A stretch of 64,000 nt of DNA from Pseudocitrobacter vendiensis (lineage in GTDB: Bacteria; Pseudomonadota; Gammaproteobacteria; Enterobacterales; Enterobacteriaceae): positions 34,074 to 98,073 of the forward strand of contig NZ_CALSBS010000019.1 in the NCBI RefSeq assembly GCF_943590815.1, written 5' to 3'. Both the position numbers and the translations under genes were made by a program. The notes below the pieces were generated by a model. That model did no database searches. It was not told the origin of the DNA and saw only the letters and a program-made list of their open reading frames with translations. Shown here one piece after another: positions 11,517 to 20,846 of the stretch (positions are counted from its first letter, which is position 1; every line of letters begins with the position of its first letter).

Positions 11517-12653
11517 ATGGTCTTGCACTCAACGCGTTGGCTGGCGCTCAGTTACTTCACCTACTTTTTCAGCTACGGTATTTTTCTGCCCTTCTGGAGC
11601 GTCTGGCTCAAGGGCGCGGGGCTAACGCCTGAAACTATCGGCGTTCTGCTTGGCGCGGGGCTGGTGGCGCGTTTTCTTGGCAGCCTGCTGATTGCGCCGC
11701 GCGTCAGCGATCCCTCCCGATTAATTAGCGTGTTGCGCATTCTGGCGCTGTTAACCCTTCTGTTTGCGATGGCCTTCTGGGCCGGTAGCCACGTTGCCTG
11801 GCTGATGGCGGTAATGATTGGCTTTAACCTCTTTTTCTCACCGCTGGTACCGCTGACTGATGCGCTCGCCAATACCTGGCAAAAGCAAATCACCATGGAT
11901 TATGGCCGGGTGCGCCTGTGGGGCTCGATTGCCTTTGTGATTGGCTCGGCGCTGACGGGCAAACTGGTGAGCTTGTTTGATTATCATGCCATCCTTGTAC
12001 TGCTGAGCTTAGGGATAGCTTCAATGCTGCTCGGTATGCTGCTGCGACCATCGGTAATGCCGCAGGGTGAATCACGTCATCAGGAAGCGGCGGGGTGGCC
12101 AGCATGGCGAGCGCTGGTGCTGCAGAGCTGGCGCTTCCTCGCCTGCGTGTGCCTGTTGCAGGGCGCGCATGCGGCCTACTATGGTTTCAGCGCCATCTAC
12201 TGGCAGGGCGCGGGCTATTCGGCATCGGCTGTGGGATATCTCTGGTCGCTCGGCGTGGTGGCGGAAGTGGTGATTTTTGCTCTGAGCAAGAAAGTCTTCC
12301 GTCGCTTTAGTGCGCGCGACCTCCTGTTGTTGTCAGCGGTATGCGGCGTGATCCGCTGGGGGATCATGGGCTGGACCACGGAACTGCCGTGGCTGATTGT
12401 TGCGCAAATTCTGCACTGTGGCACCTTCACCGTTTGCCATCTGGCGGCCATGCGCTATATCGCCGCGCGTCAGGGGAGCGAGGTGATTCGATTGCAGGCG
12501 GTGTACTCTGCGGTAGCGATGGGCGGCAGTATCGCGGTGATGACCGTGTTTGCCGGTTTCCTGTACCAGCATTTGCACCAGGGCGTATTCTGGGTGATGG
12601 CGCTGGTCGCGTTGCCGGCGTTGATCCTGCGTCCGAAAGCGGTAGCCGCTTAA
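11517..12653 (+). CDS. hcaT: Probable 3-phenylpropionate transporter, MFS family
   Basis: 378 residues with about 12 hydrophobic helices in two halves and the N-terminal signature HSTRWLALSYFTYFF followed by FLPFWSVWLKG, the PPP (phenylpropionate permease) family pattern. A GGAGG ribosome site precedes the ATG. It probably brings phenylpropionate into the cell for HcaEFCBD. Its stop codon overlaps the stop codon of the convergent csiE gene by 4 bases, leaving no room for a separate terminator between them. Confidence 0.9.
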   Translation: MVLHSTRWLALSYFTYFFSYGIFLPFWSVWLKGAGLTPETIGVLLGAGLVARFLGSLLIAPRVSDPSRLISVLRILALLTLLFAMAFWAGSHVAWLMAVMIGFNLFFSPLVPLTDALANTWQKQITMDYGRVRLWGSIAFVIGSALTGKLVSLFDYHAILVLLSLGIASMLLGMLLRPSVMPQGESRHQEAAGWPAWRALVLQSWRFLACVCLLQGAHAAYYGFSAIYWQGAGYSASAVGYLWSLGVVAEVVIFALSKKVFRRFSARDLLLLSAVCGVIRWGIMGWTTELPWLIVAQILHCGTFTVCHLAAMRYIAARQGSEVIRLQAVYSAVAMGGSIAVMTVFAGFLYQHLHQGVFWVMALVALPALILRPKAVAA

Positions 12654-13927
12654 GCGTCGAGGACCTTGCTGATGTGCTGCCGCTGATGATCGCTTAATGG
12701 CCGATCGGCATGGATCAGCGGCGGTGAAAAGAGCGGCAGGGCGACAGCATAAGGCGACACCACCAGGCTGACGCTTTTCGGCGCGCCCTCTTTCTGGAAG
12801 GTTCGCGCCGCCAGATATTTTACATTGAGCGGCAGCAACGTGAGCTCCCGAAGCTGCTGCTCAATTTCCTGCTCCAGCGCCGGATTATCGCCCGTCAGCA
12901 ACACCACTTCTTTCTCATGTAACTCGCTCTCCTGCATGAGCCCCGCGCCAAAAATAATGGCAATCAACGCCGCTTCTTCATGGCTGAATTGCAGGGTATA
13001 ACGCGTCTCAAAATCGACCAGCGCTTCGCGTGTGGTGCGCATTAAGCGCGGATAGAGTCGATAAATCTCTTCAGTAAGTTGGCTATCAATACCGATGCCG
13101 AAAATACAGCGATTCAGCGCCTGCGCCAGGTGAATATAGAGCTGATCGCGCAGGCTTTGCTCATTACCCAGTTGTCGGCCTGCCAGTTGCTGGAAGCGGT
13201 CGATTAGTTGATCAATGGCCAGGTGTAACTGACGGTCCTGCGCATGACCATCGTAAACGGGGTTTGGCGTGCGCATCAGCATAAACAGCAGCGCCAGAAA
13301 TTGTTGTTCGCTGCAGTGAGGCTGCTGGTGAATGCGACGCTGCCAGTGGCGAACAATCTCGGCGGCTACCTGAAACTCCTGGGTGGTACGGGTCCAGGTA
13401 CTTTGCAGCGAGTTGAAGGAGGGGCTCTCTCCCTGATGATGCTGAAGCAGGCAGTATTGCAGATAGAGGCGCAAAAACTGCGTGTCGCGGCACTCGAACT
13501 GGCGTTGCAGGCTGCGCCCGCAGCGGTTTACCAGCGCTTGCAAATTGGTGTCGTCATACAGCGTGCGGGCAATGCCCTGCTGTTTAAGGTACGTTTTAAG
13601 CGCCGGAGTAAAATGCTGGCTAACAAAATGTGGGCATAAACGGAAGGCACGCCGCAGCCAGTGCAGCAAGCACAGACGTAAATCGAGCGTGGTGCCTTCA
13701 ATCCGATAGCTGCCGTCCGCTCCGCTGGCAATCGCCAGACGATGGTAACGCTGGATCTCCTCCTCCGTCTCGGCTATATCTTGCCGGGCAGTTGTTGCAT
13801 CAACACCATTCACCTTGCCAATGAATTCGGGCGTAATGGTGTGGCCGGGGAGGTAGAACATCAGCAGCACCTGGCAGCGGCGCTGTGGACTGGAAAGCAC
13901 AGATGGAGGTTCCATGAGCGTCATCAT
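12650..13927 (-). CDS. csiE: Stationary-phase inducible protein CsiE
   Basis: 425 residues, one shorter than K-12 CsiE. The central and C-terminal parts resemble PRD (PTS regulation) domains: conserved HLAQALNR near residues 265-280, RYTLQFSHEEAALIAIIFGA near 310-330, then a PTS IIB-like end. In E. coli it is induced by sigma-S and cAMP-CRP; its target is unknown. Identity to K-12 is only moderate. A second in-frame ATG is the fourth codon after the start, so the exact N-terminus is uncertain by a few residues. Confidence 0.88.
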   Translation of the reverse strand: MMTLMEPPSVLSSPQRRCQVLLMFYLPGHTITPEFIGKVNGVDATTARQDIAETEEEIQRYHRLAIASGADGSYRIEGTTLDLRLCLLHWLRRAFRLCPHFVSQHFTPALKTYLKQQGIARTLYDDTNLQALVNRCGRSLQRQFECRDTQFLRLYLQYCLLQHHQGESPSFNSLQSTWTRTTQEFQVAAEIVRHWQRRIHQQPHCSEQQFLALLFMLMRTPNPVYDGHAQDRQLHLAIDQLIDRFQQLAGRQLGNEQSLRDQLYIHLAQALNRCIFGIGIDSQLTEEIYRLYPRLMRTTREALVDFETRYTLQFSHEEAALIAIIFGAGLMQESELHEKEVVLLTGDNPALEQEIEQQLRELTLLPLNVKYLAARTFQKEGAPKSVSLVVSPYAVALPLFSPPLIHADRPLSDHQRQHISKVLDA

Positions 13928-14049
13928 CTGAAAGATTCCAGTTTGCGTTTTTGATAAGAATAGCTAAAGGATAGTCTTTCGTCGGCGTGCTCAGCCTGTT
14001 TACGTAAGGAATATCGGCGTCGGTCACAGAATTTTTCACTGAGGAACGG

Positions 14050-14688
14050 ATGAAGAGAGTGAAACAAAGCGTAAGTCTGGTATTTTTCGCGGTTTTATCG
14101 CTTAGCGTCCAGGCGCACCCGCACAGTTTTATCACCCTGACGACGGACGTTGTGGCGCAGGATGGGCAGATAAGCGGGCTGAAAATGCGCTGGGTAATGG
14201 ATGAATTAACATCAGCAGACCTGTTATATGACGCCGGAAAGGCTAAACCGGGTGACGAAGTGTGGAAAAAGCTGGCGGCGGAGGTGATGGCCAACGTGCT
14301 GGGGCAGCATTACTTCACTGAGTTCTGGCACAACGGTAAAAAGGTGAAATTTGATAATCTGCCCGCTGATTATGGCCTTGCGCGGGAGGGGCATCAGGCG
14401 GTACTGACGTTCACACTGCCGCTGGCGAATCCGCAGAAGTTAGCGGGGCAGACCTACACCTTCTCGACGTTTGACCCGACCTATTATGTCGATATGCACT
14501 ATGAGAATGACGGTGATGTCTCGTTACCCGCGAGTTTGAAATCCACCTGCAAACTGGCGGTGCATACGCCGCAGCCCAGTGACGAAATGATGTCTTATGC
14601 GTTGTCGCTTGATAAAGAAGACGCACCGGATGAAGACATGGATCTCGGTAAACAATTTGCCCAGAAGGTGACGTTAACATGTCAGTGA
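14050..14688 (+). CDS. DUF1007 exported protein, ZevA-like
   Basis: 212 residues. A signal peptide (about 1-22, ending VQA) is followed directly by HPHSFITL, a His-containing N-terminus typical of DUF1007 proteins. The end is a periplasmic beta-rich domain. In Haemophilus a pair of this kind, ZevAB, exports zinc. The next gene, a NiCoT/RcnA-type permease, overlaps by 10 bases, so they form a transport pair. In K-12 this slot holds yfhR. The metal is not decided by the sequence; Ni, Co or Zn are all possible. Confidence 0.75.
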   Translation: MKRVKQSVSLVFFAVLSLSVQAHPHSFITLTTDVVAQDGQISGLKMRWVMDELTSADLLYDAGKAKPGDEVWKKLAAEVMANVLGQHYFTEFWHNGKKVKFDNLPADYGLAREGHQAVLTFTLPLANPQKLAGQTYTFSTFDPTYYVDMHYENDGDVSLPASLKSTCKLAVHTPQPSDEMMSYALSLDKEDAPDEDMDLGKQFAQKVTLTCQ

Positions 14689-15659
14689 ACGCTCTGGTAA
14701 AACGCCCGTCACGCCGTTGGCTGGCGCTCTGGCCGCTGGCCATTTTTCTGCTACTGAGCGTGCTGGCGGGTCTGTGGCTGTGGCAGGCATGGCCGCAAGT
14801 GATGATAAAAAGCATCATCTGGCAGCGCGATGTGAATCAGCAGATGAGCGGCCTGCTCAAATCGGTGGCCGAAAATCCGACGCATGCAGGCGGTTCGTTG
14901 CTACTGTTTAGCTTTCTTTACGGCGTGCTGCATGCGCTGGGCCCAGGGCACGGTAAAGTCGTGATAGCTACCTGGCTGGCTACGCATCCTTCAAAGCTCA
15001 AATCAAGTATCGGGCTGACGCTGGCCTCGTCACTGTTACAGGGACTGGTGGCGATTGGCCTGGTGGTGGTCGTGCTTCTGTTGTTGCAACTCCCCGCAAG
15101 ACAATTGCACGTTAGCGGATTCTGGATGGAGAAAGCGAGCTACGCGCTGGTGGGGATTCTGGGCCTCATGCTTTGCTGGCGGGCGCTAAAAAAATTGCGC
15201 CTTCTGATGCGCAAGCCTGCGTTTACGGCCTTTAAGCCTGTTCATGTCCATGATGAACACTGCGGCTGTGGGCACAAGCATCTGCCCGATCCGGAGCAAA
15301 TTCGCAGCGGTGATGACTGGCGCGCGCGCCTGATGGTGGTGCTCTCGATGGGGTTACGCCCCTGCTCCGGTGCGATTATGGTTTTGCTGTTCAGCAAAGT
15401 GATTGGCGTATTTGTCTGGGGAATGGCGTCGGCGCTGGCGATGGCGGCGGGCACGTCACTGACTATCTCTTCGCTTGCGCTGTTGGTGCACAGTTTCCGT
15501 CAACTGGCGGTGCGGCTAAGTGGAAATCGTGCGCCGGTATTGTGGCGGCAGGTAGGCTGGACCACGCTGGCATTGGCTGGTGGCGCGCTATTGATTATTG
15601 CTGCGGTGGTGATGTGGGTGAGCGCGGTGCCGGTGGGGCGGGGAATGCGTCCGTTTTAA
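14679..15659 (+). CDS. Nickel/cobalt/zinc efflux permease, ZevB/RcnA family
   Basis: 326 residues with about six to seven hydrophobic helices. The NiCoT family signature HALGPGHGK lies around residues 88-96. A cytosolic loop near 190-212 is rich in metal ligands (HVHDEHCGCGHKHL), as in RcnA. A second conserved stretch, SMGLRPCSGAIMVL, follows. It probably exports divalent metal together with the preceding exported partner. A REP unit separates it from the convergent suhB. Confidence 0.8.
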   Translation: MSVNALVKRPSRRWLALWPLAIFLLLSVLAGLWLWQAWPQVMIKSIIWQRDVNQQMSGLLKSVAENPTHAGGSLLLFSFLYGVLHALGPGHGKVVIATWLATHPSKLKSSIGLTLASSLLQGLVAIGLVVVVLLLLQLPARQLHVSGFWMEKASYALVGILGLMLCWRALKKLRLLMRKPAFTAFKPVHVHDEHCGCGHKHLPDPEQIRSGDDWRARLMVVLSMGLRPCSGAIMVLLFSKVIGVFVWGMASALAMAAGTSLTISSLALLVHSFRQLAVRLSGNRAPVLWRQVGWTTLALAGGALLIIAAVVMWVSAVPVGRGMRPF

Positions 15660-15700
15660 AAGTCGGATGACGGATAGTCAGGCAATGATGCGGTATTTTT

Positions 15701-15733
15701 TGTAGGCCCGGTAAGCGTGAGCGCCACCGGGCA
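15701..15733. repeat. REP unit
   Basis: TGTAGGCCCGGTAAGCG..AGCGCCACCGGGCA is a single REP-type palindrome between the convergent zevB-like gene and suhB. Confidence 0.85.
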
Positions 15734-15743
15734 CAACAATCGC

Positions 15744-16547
15744 TTAGCGCTTCAGCGCTTCGCTCAACTGGTCACGCATGTTCGCCAGCATCGCTTTCAC
15801 GACGCGCGCGTTACCCGCAACCACGTTGCCGGTCATCATGTAGTTGTGACCACCGGTGAAGTCGCACACCAGAGCACCCGCTTCACGCGCCAGCAGTTCA
15901 CCTGCGGCGAAGTCCCACGGCTTCAGACCGATTTCGAAGAAACCGTCTACGCGGCCTGCGGCAACGTAAGCCAGATCCAGTGCAGCGGAACCGGTGCGGC
16001 GGAAATCGGCACATTCGGTGAACAGGTTACCGAGAATGTTCATGTACGCCGGGGCGTGTTGTTTGGCTTTGAACGGGAAACCGGTCGCCAGGATGGTGCC
16101 ATCGAGGTCACGCGCAGTGCTGCAGCGCAGGCGGTAGCCGTTCAGCTGTGCGCCCTGACCACGGGTAGCGGTAAAGAGTTCGTTACGCATTGGATCATAA
16201 ACCACCGCAACTTCAGTACGGCCTTTGATGCGTACAGCGATGGAGACCGCGAAGTGCGGCAGACGTTTAACGAAGTTGGTGGTGCCATCCAGTGGATCGA
16301 TAACCCATTGTACATCCAGATCTTCGCCAACATGTTCACCGGTTTCCTCGGTGATGATGGTGTGCTGCGGGTAAGATTTGCGAATGGTTTCGATGATAAT
16401 GGCTTCAGCCGCTTTATCAACGTTGGTCACGAAATCGTTGCTGCCTTTCTGGCTGGTTTCAACAGAATCTGGCGTTTCGTAATGTTTGGCAATCAGGTTA
16501 CCCGCCTTGCGCGCTGCGCGCACGGCGATGTTCAGCATCGGATGCAT
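15744..16547 (-). CDS. suhB: Inositol-1-monophosphatase / ribosome-assembly factor SuhB
   Basis: 267 residues from the start MHPMLNIAVR at 16547, which matches SuhB. A longer frame upstream adds 17 unrelated residues and is rejected. Metal-site motifs are intact: TEETGEH (about residue 67), WVIDPLDGTTNF (82-93) and PWDFAAGELL (about 218). It hydrolyses inositol phosphate in vitro, but in the cell it is better known for joining NusA/NusB antitermination complexes on rRNA operons. Divergent from trmJ across 121 bases. Confidence 0.97.
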   Translation of the reverse strand: MHPMLNIAVRAARKAGNLIAKHYETPDSVETSQKGSNDFVTNVDKAAEAIIIETIRKSYPQHTIITEETGEHVGEDLDVQWVIDPLDGTTNFVKRLPHFAVSIAVRIKGRTEVAVVYDPMRNELFTATRGQGAQLNGYRLRCSTARDLDGTILATGFPFKAKQHAPAYMNILGNLFTECADFRRTGSAALDLAYVAAGRVDGFFEIGLKPWDFAAGELLAREAGALVCDFTGGHNYMMTGNVVAGNARVVKAMLANMRDQLSEALKR

Positions 16548-16668
16548 CAGGTTACTCTCACTGGATGTTAAAGAACGGGGAAAAACGGCGCATATCATAA
16601 CAGCGAATTCGGACTCTGTCTTCGGTTTATGGTAATATGGCCGAATAATCTTTAGACGAAGAAAGACA

Positions 16669-17403
16669 ATGCTGCAAAATATTCGAATTGTGCTGGTTGA
16701 AACCTCTCACACCGGCAACATGGGCTCAGTGGCCCGTGCGATGAAAACCATGGGCTTAACCAACCTTTGGCTAGTGAATCCATTGGTAAAACCTGACTCC
16801 CAGGCCATCGCCCTGGCCGCCGGAGCCAGCGATGTTATCGGTAGCGCCAATATCGTCGATACGCTCGATGAAGCACTGGCGGGTTGCAGCCTGGTGGTGG
16901 GCACCAGCGCGCGTTCGCGCACGCTGCCATGGCCGATGCTCGACCCGCGCGAGTGCGGGCTGAAAAGCGTTGCTGAAGCAGAACACGCCCCGGTGGCGCT
17001 GGTGTTTGGTCGTGAGCGCGTGGGCCTGACTAACGAAGAATTGCAAAAGTGCCATTATCACGTCGCAATCGCCGCTAACCCGGAATACAGTTCGCTGAAC
17101 CTGGCGATGGCGGTGCAGGTTATCTCTTATGAGGTCCGCATGGCATGGCTGGCGGCCCAGGAAAGCGGCGAAGCAAAAGTTGAGCACGACGAAACGCCAT
17201 ATCCGCTGGTTGATGACCTGGAGCGTTTCTATGGTCACCTGGAACAAACGCTGCTGAGTACCGGTTTTATCCGCGAGAACCATCCGGGGCAGGTAATGAA
17301 CAAACTGCGTCGTCTGTTCACGCGCGCGCGCCCGGAAAGCCAGGAGTTGAACATCCTGCGCGGGATTCTGGCGTCGATTGAGCAGCAGAATAAGAAGTCA
17401 TAA
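16669..17403 (+). CDS. trmJ: tRNA (cytidine/uridine-2'-O)-methyltransferase TrmJ
   Basis: 244 residues. N-terminal SPOUT domain with knot motifs [26 protein letters not shown] and [11 protein letters not shown], and a C-terminal helical extension that ends [17 protein letters not shown]. It methylates the ribose of nucleotide 32 in several tRNAs using SAM. The order suhB/trmJ/iscR is the standard enterobacterial one. A BoxC-like repeat follows the stop codon. Confidence 0.95.
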   Translation: MLQNIRIVLVETSHTGNMGSVARAMKTMGLTNLWLVNPLVKPDSQAIALAAGASDVIGSANIVDTLDEALAGCSLVVGTSARSRTLPWPMLDPRECGLKSVAEAEHAPVALVFGRERVGLTNEELQKCHYHVAIAANPEYSSLNLAMAVQVISYEVRMAWLAAQESGEAKVEHDETPYPLVDDLERFYGHLEQTLLSTGFIRENHPGQVMNKLRRLFTRARPESQELNILRGILASIEQQNKKS

Positions 17404-17409
17404 GGGCCA

Positions 17410-17497
17410 CCCTCACCCTAACCCTCTCCCTGAGGGAGAGGGGACAGACTGTGCATCGTGTTCTCCCTCTCCCTGTGGGAGAGGGCCGGGGTGAGGG
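17410..17497. repeat. Paired BoxC-like palindromic repeat
   Basis: Two inverted GC-rich palindromes (CCCTCTCCC-TGA-GGGAGAGGG and CCCTCTCCC-TGTG-GGAGAGGG) about 30 bases apart, lying between trmJ and the IscR sites of the isc operon. The outer ends, CCCTCACCC and GGGGTGAGGG, also pair. Confidence 0.75.
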
Positions 17498-17520
17498 CAT
17501 CAGACCGCACTGAATGTTAA

Positions 17521-17570
17521 ATACCTGACTAAATTACTCAAGTAAATAGTTGACCATTTTACTCGGGAAT
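17521..17570 (+). promoter_or_regulatory. Tandem IscR type 1 sites and isc promoter
   Basis: Two 25-base sites abut exactly: 17521-17545 matches the IscR type 1 consensus at 23 of 25 positions and 17546-17570 at about 22 of 25 (my count). The TTGACC hexamer at 17550-17555 inside the second site is a good -35, with a weak -10 (CAGACT) about 17 bases on. This is the known layout by which [2Fe-2S]-IscR represses its own operon. Confidence 0.85.
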
Positions 17571-17653
17571 GTCAGACTTGGTCCTGCTATGCAATACCCA
17601 CACATATATTATTAAAAACCCCGGGCAGGGGCGAGTTTGAGGTTAAGTAAGAC

Positions 17654-18145
17654 ATGAGACTGACATCTAAAGGGCGTTACGCCGTGACCGCGATGCTGGA
17701 CGTTGCACTCAACTCCGAAGCGGGCCCGGTGCCGTTGGCCGATATTTCAGAACGACAGGGAATTTCACTTTCCTACCTGGAGCAACTGTTCTCCCGTCTG
17801 CGTAAAAATGGTCTGGTATCCAGCGTTCGCGGTCCTGGCGGCGGTTATCTGCTGGGTAAAGAAGCTAACCATATCGCGGTTGGCGAAGTCATCAGCGCGG
17901 TTGACGAATCCGTCGACGCGACCCGTTGCCAGGGTAAAGGTGGTTGTCAGGGCGGTGATAAATGCCTGACTCACGCGCTGTGGCGTGACCTGAGCGATCG
18001 CCTGACCGGCTTCCTGAATAATATTACGCTGGGCGAACTGGTGAATAATCAGGAAGTGCTGGATGTGTCTGGTCGTCAGCACACCCATGAAACAACGCGC
18101 AACACCCGTGCGCAAGACGCCATCGACGTCAAACTGCGCGCGTAA
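17654..18145 (+). CDS. iscR: Fe-S cluster regulator IscR
   Basis: 163 residues, Rrf2 family. Winged HTH at the N-terminus ([20 protein letters not shown]) and cluster ligands Cys92, Cys98 and Cys104 in [13 protein letters not shown], with the fourth ligand expected at His107. The holo-form represses the isc operon; the apo-form regulates other promoters such as suf. First gene of the operon, 84 bases after the second operator. Confidence 0.97.
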   Translation: MRLTSKGRYAVTAMLDVALNSEAGPVPLADISERQGISLSYLEQLFSRLRKNGLVSSVRGPGGGYLLGKEANHIAVGEVISAVDESVDATRCQGKGGCQGGDKCLTHALWRDLSDRLTGFLNNITLGELVNNQEVLDVSGRQHTHETTRNTRAQDAIDVKLRA

Positions 18146-18280
18146 TATAAATATCCGCGCGACGGATAATAAAGAGATTTCAGAATCAGGCCGGAGCGTA
18201 CCGCGCTCCGTCTCCTCGGTCGTACATCCAGCCGATAGCCTGATTCCTTGCATTGAAGCGATGTACGGAGTTTAAGAGCA

Positions 18281-19495
18281 ATGAAATTACCGATTTATCT
18301 CGATTACTCCGCAACCACGCCGGTGGACCCGCGTGTTGCCGAGAAAATGATGCAGTTTTTAACCCTGGACGGAACCTTTGGTAACCCGGCCTCCCGTTCT
18401 CACCGTTTTGGCTGGCAGGCTGAAGAAGCGGTAGATATCGCCCGTAATCAGATTGCCGATCTGGTTGGTGCGGATCCGCGCGAAATTGTCTTCACCTCCG
18501 GTGCAACGGAATCTGACAACCTGGCAATTAAAGGTGCAGCCAACTTTTATCAGAAAAAAGGCAAGCACATTATTACCAGCAAAACCGAACACAAAGCTGT
18601 GCTGGACACCTGCCGTCAGCTTGAGCGTGAAGGTTTTGAAGTCACCTACCTTGCCCCTCAGCGCAACGGTATCATTGACCTGAAAGAACTCGAAGCGGCG
18701 ATGCGTGATGACACCATCCTCGTTTCCATCATGCACGTGAACAACGAGATCGGTGTGGTACAGGATATCGCGACCATCGGCGAAATGTGCCGTGCGCGCG
18801 GTATTGTTTACCACGTTGATGCGACCCAGAGCGTGGGCAAACTGCCTATCGACCTGAGCCAGCTGAAAGTTGACCTGATGTCCTTCTCCGGCCACAAAAT
18901 CTATGGCCCGAAAGGCATTGGCGCGCTGTACGTGCGTCGTAAACCGCGTATCCGCATCGAAGCACAGATGCACGGCGGCGGTCACGAGCGCGGCATGCGT
19001 TCCGGTACTCTGCCTGTTCACCAGATCGTCGGCATGGGCGAAGCTTACCGTATCGCGAAAGAAGAGATGGAAACCGAAATGGCCCGTCTGCGCGGTCTGC
19101 GTAACCGTCTGTGGAACGGCGTGAAGGATATGGAAGAAGTTTACCTGAACGGTGACCTTGAGCAGGGCGCGCCAAACATTCTTAACGTCAGCTTCAACTT
19201 TGTTGAAGGTGAATCGCTGATTATGGCCCTGAAAGACCTGGCCGTTTCTTCCGGTTCTGCCTGTACGTCTGCAAGCCTCGAGCCATCCTACGTGCTGCGT
19301 GCGCTGGGCATGACCGACGAGCTGGCACACAGCTCTATCCGTTTCTCTTTAGGTCGTTTTACTACCGAAGAAGAGATTGACTACACCATTCAACTGGTTC
19401 GTAACTCCATTGGCCGTCTGCGCGACCTTTCTCCGCTGTGGGAAATGTTCAAACAGGGCGTGGATCTGAACAGCATCGAATGGTCACATCACTAA
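18281..19495 (+). CDS. iscS: Cysteine desulfurase IscS
   Basis: 404 residues. PLP lysine in [12 protein letters not shown] (about Lys206) and catalytic Cys328 in [14 protein letters not shown] on the mobile loop. It releases sulfur from cysteine as a persulfide for Fe-S clusters, tRNA thiolation and cofactor sulfur. The iscR-iscS gap of 135 bases is longer than the others in the operon; in E. coli this gap is where the sRNA RyhB pairs and lets iscSUA mRNA be degraded. Confidence 0.98.
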   Translation: MKLPIYLDYSATTPVDPRVAEKMMQFLTLDGTFGNPASRSHRFGWQAEEAVDIARNQIADLVGADPREIVFTSGATESDNLAIKGAANFYQKKGKHIITSKTEHKAVLDTCRQLEREGFEVTYLAPQRNGIIDLKELEAAMRDDTILVSIMHVNNEIGVVQDIATIGEMCRARGIVYHVDATQSVGKLPIDLSQLKVDLMSFSGHKIYGPKGIGALYVRRKPRIRIEAQMHGGGHERGMRSGTLPVHQIVGMGEAYRIAKEEMETEMARLRGLRNRLWNGVKDMEEVYLNGDLEQGAPNILNVSFNFVEGESLIMALKDLAVSSGSACTSASLEPSYVLRALGMTDELAHSSIRFSLGRFTTEEEIDYTIQLVRNSIGRLRDLSPLWEMFKQGVDLNSIEWSHH

Positions 19496-19519
19496 TCGGT
19501 AGATAAGAGGAATTCAATC

Positions 19520-19906
19520 ATGGCATACAGCGAAAAAGTTATTGATCATTACGAGAACCCACGCAACGTTGGCTCCTTCGACAACAGCGATGAGAGCGTA
19601 GGTAGCGGCATGGTTGGCGCGCCAGCGTGTGGCGACGTGATGAAGTTGCAGATCAAAGTCAACAATGAAGGTATCATTGAAGACGCGCGTTTCAAGACCT
19701 ACGGCTGCGGTTCTGCCATTGCGTCCAGCTCGCTGGTTACCGAATGGGTAAAAGGCAAGTCTCTGGACGAAGCTCAGGCAATTAAAAACACCGACATCGC
19801 AGACGAGCTTGAACTGCCGCCAGTGAAAATTCACTGCTCTATCCTGGCAGAAGACGCGATCAAAGCCGCCATTGCGGATTACAAAAGCAAACGTGAAGCA
19901 AAATAA
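19520..19906 (+). CDS. iscU: Fe-S scaffold protein IscU
   Basis: 128 residues. The three cluster-ligand cysteines are present in GAPACGDVM, KTYGCGSAIA and KIHCSILAED (Cys37, Cys63, Cys106), and the HscA recognition sequence LPPVK lies just before the third. It accepts sulfur from IscS and builds [2Fe-2S] clusters. 24 bases after iscS with a GAGG ribosome site. Confidence 0.98.
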   Translation: MAYSEKVIDHYENPRNVGSFDNSDESVGSGMVGAPACGDVMKLQIKVNNEGIIEDARFKTYGCGSAIASSSLVTEWVKGKSLDEAQAIKNTDIADELELPPVKIHCSILAEDAIKAAIADYKSKREAK

Positions 19907-19922
19907 GAATTGAGGTTTTGTT

Positions 19923-20246
19923 ATGTCGATTACATTGAGCGACAGTGCAGCAGCGCGAGTCAATACCTTCCTGGCCAACCGCGGTAAAGGGTTTGGTCTG
20001 CGTCTGGGCGTGAGAACTTCCGGCTGCTCGGGTATGGCGTATGTACTGGAATTTGTTGATGAACCTGCGGCAGAAGATACCGTGTTCGAAGACAAAGGCG
20101 TGAAGGTGGTGATCGACGGTAAAAGCCTGCAATTCCTCGACGGCACTCAACTGGACTTCGTCAAAGAAGGCCTGAACGAAGGGTTTAAATTTACCAACCC
20201 GAACGTCAAAGATGAGTGCGGTTGCGGCGAAAGCTTTAACGTGTAA
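19923..20246 (+). CDS. iscA: A-type Fe-S carrier IscA
   Basis: 107 residues with the A-type ligands Cys35 (TSGCSGMAY), Cys99 and Cys101 (ECGCGES). It receives clusters from the IscU/HscBA route and delivers them to apo-proteins, especially [4Fe-4S] enzymes under oxygen. 16 bases after iscU. A hairpin that looks like a terminator follows before hscB. Confidence 0.97.
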   Translation: MSITLSDSAAARVNTFLANRGKGFGLRLGVRTSGCSGMAYVLEFVDEPAAEDTVFEDKGVKVVIDGKSLQFLDGTQLDFVKEGLNEGFKFTNPNVKDECGCGESFNV

Positions 20247-20258
20247 CTGAACGTCACC

Positions 20259-20296
20259 AACCCCACCGCAGGCCTTCTGTGGGTGGGGTTTTGTTT
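20259..20296 (+). terminator. Terminator-like hairpin between iscA and hscB
   Basis: AACCCCACC pairs perfectly with GGTGGGGTT around a 14-base loop that has an extra CAG/CTG pairing, followed by TTTTGTTTTATT. Likely a partial terminator inside the isc operon that lowers expression of hscBA-fdx-iscX relative to iscRSUA. Confidence 0.75.
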
Positions 20297-20315
20297 TATT
20301 TACCCTGAGATTGTT

Positions 20316-20831
20316 ATGGATTACTTCAGCCTCTTCGGGTTACCCGCCCACTATCACGTCGATACTCAGGCCCTTGCGACCCGTTTTCAGGATCTGCAAC
20401 GTCAGAACCATCCCGACAAATTCGCCAGCGCCAGCGCAGCCGAGCAATTGGCCGCGGTGCAACGTTCCGCAACCATTAATCAGGCCTGGCAAACGCTACG
20501 CCATCCGCTGCCGCGCGCAGAATATCTGTTGTCGCTGCACGGTTTTGATTTAGCCAGCGAGCAGCACACGGTGCGCGATACCGCTTTTCTGATGGAACAA
20601 CTGGAACTGCGCGAAGAGCTGGACGAGATTGAACAGGCGAAGGATGAAGCACGTCTGGAAGGGTTCATTAAACGCGTCAAAGCAGTGTTCGACACCCGCC
20701 ATCAACAGATGGTGAAAGAATTAGACGATGAAGCGTGGGAGACGGCGGCGGATACCGTGCGTAAACTGCGTTTTCTCGATAAACTGCGCAGCAGTGCTGA
20801 ACAACTCGAAGAAAAACTGCTCGACTATTAA
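20316..20831 (+). CDS. hscB: Fe-S co-chaperone HscB
   Basis: 171 residues from [10 protein letters not shown], the known start. The frame is open 11 codons upstream but that part is terminator sequence. J domain at residues 1-75 with the HPDKF motif that stimulates HscA, then a C-terminal three-helix bundle that binds IscU. It presents IscU to the HscA chaperone. Confidence 0.96.
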   Translation: MDYFSLFGLPAHYHVDTQALATRFQDLQRQNHPDKFASASAAEQLAAVQRSATINQAWQTLRHPLPRAEYLLSLHGFDLASEQHTVRDTAFLMEQLELREELDEIEQAKDEARLEGFIKRVKAVFDTRHQQMVKELDDEAWETAADTVRKLRFLDKLRSSAEQLEEKLLDY

Positions 20832-20846
20832 TTTCGGAAGCTCAAT

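Noticed and set aside
15717..16571. A 284-codon plus-strand frame opposite suhB
   Set aside because: suhB on the other strand has all catalytic motifs; the opposite frame has none.
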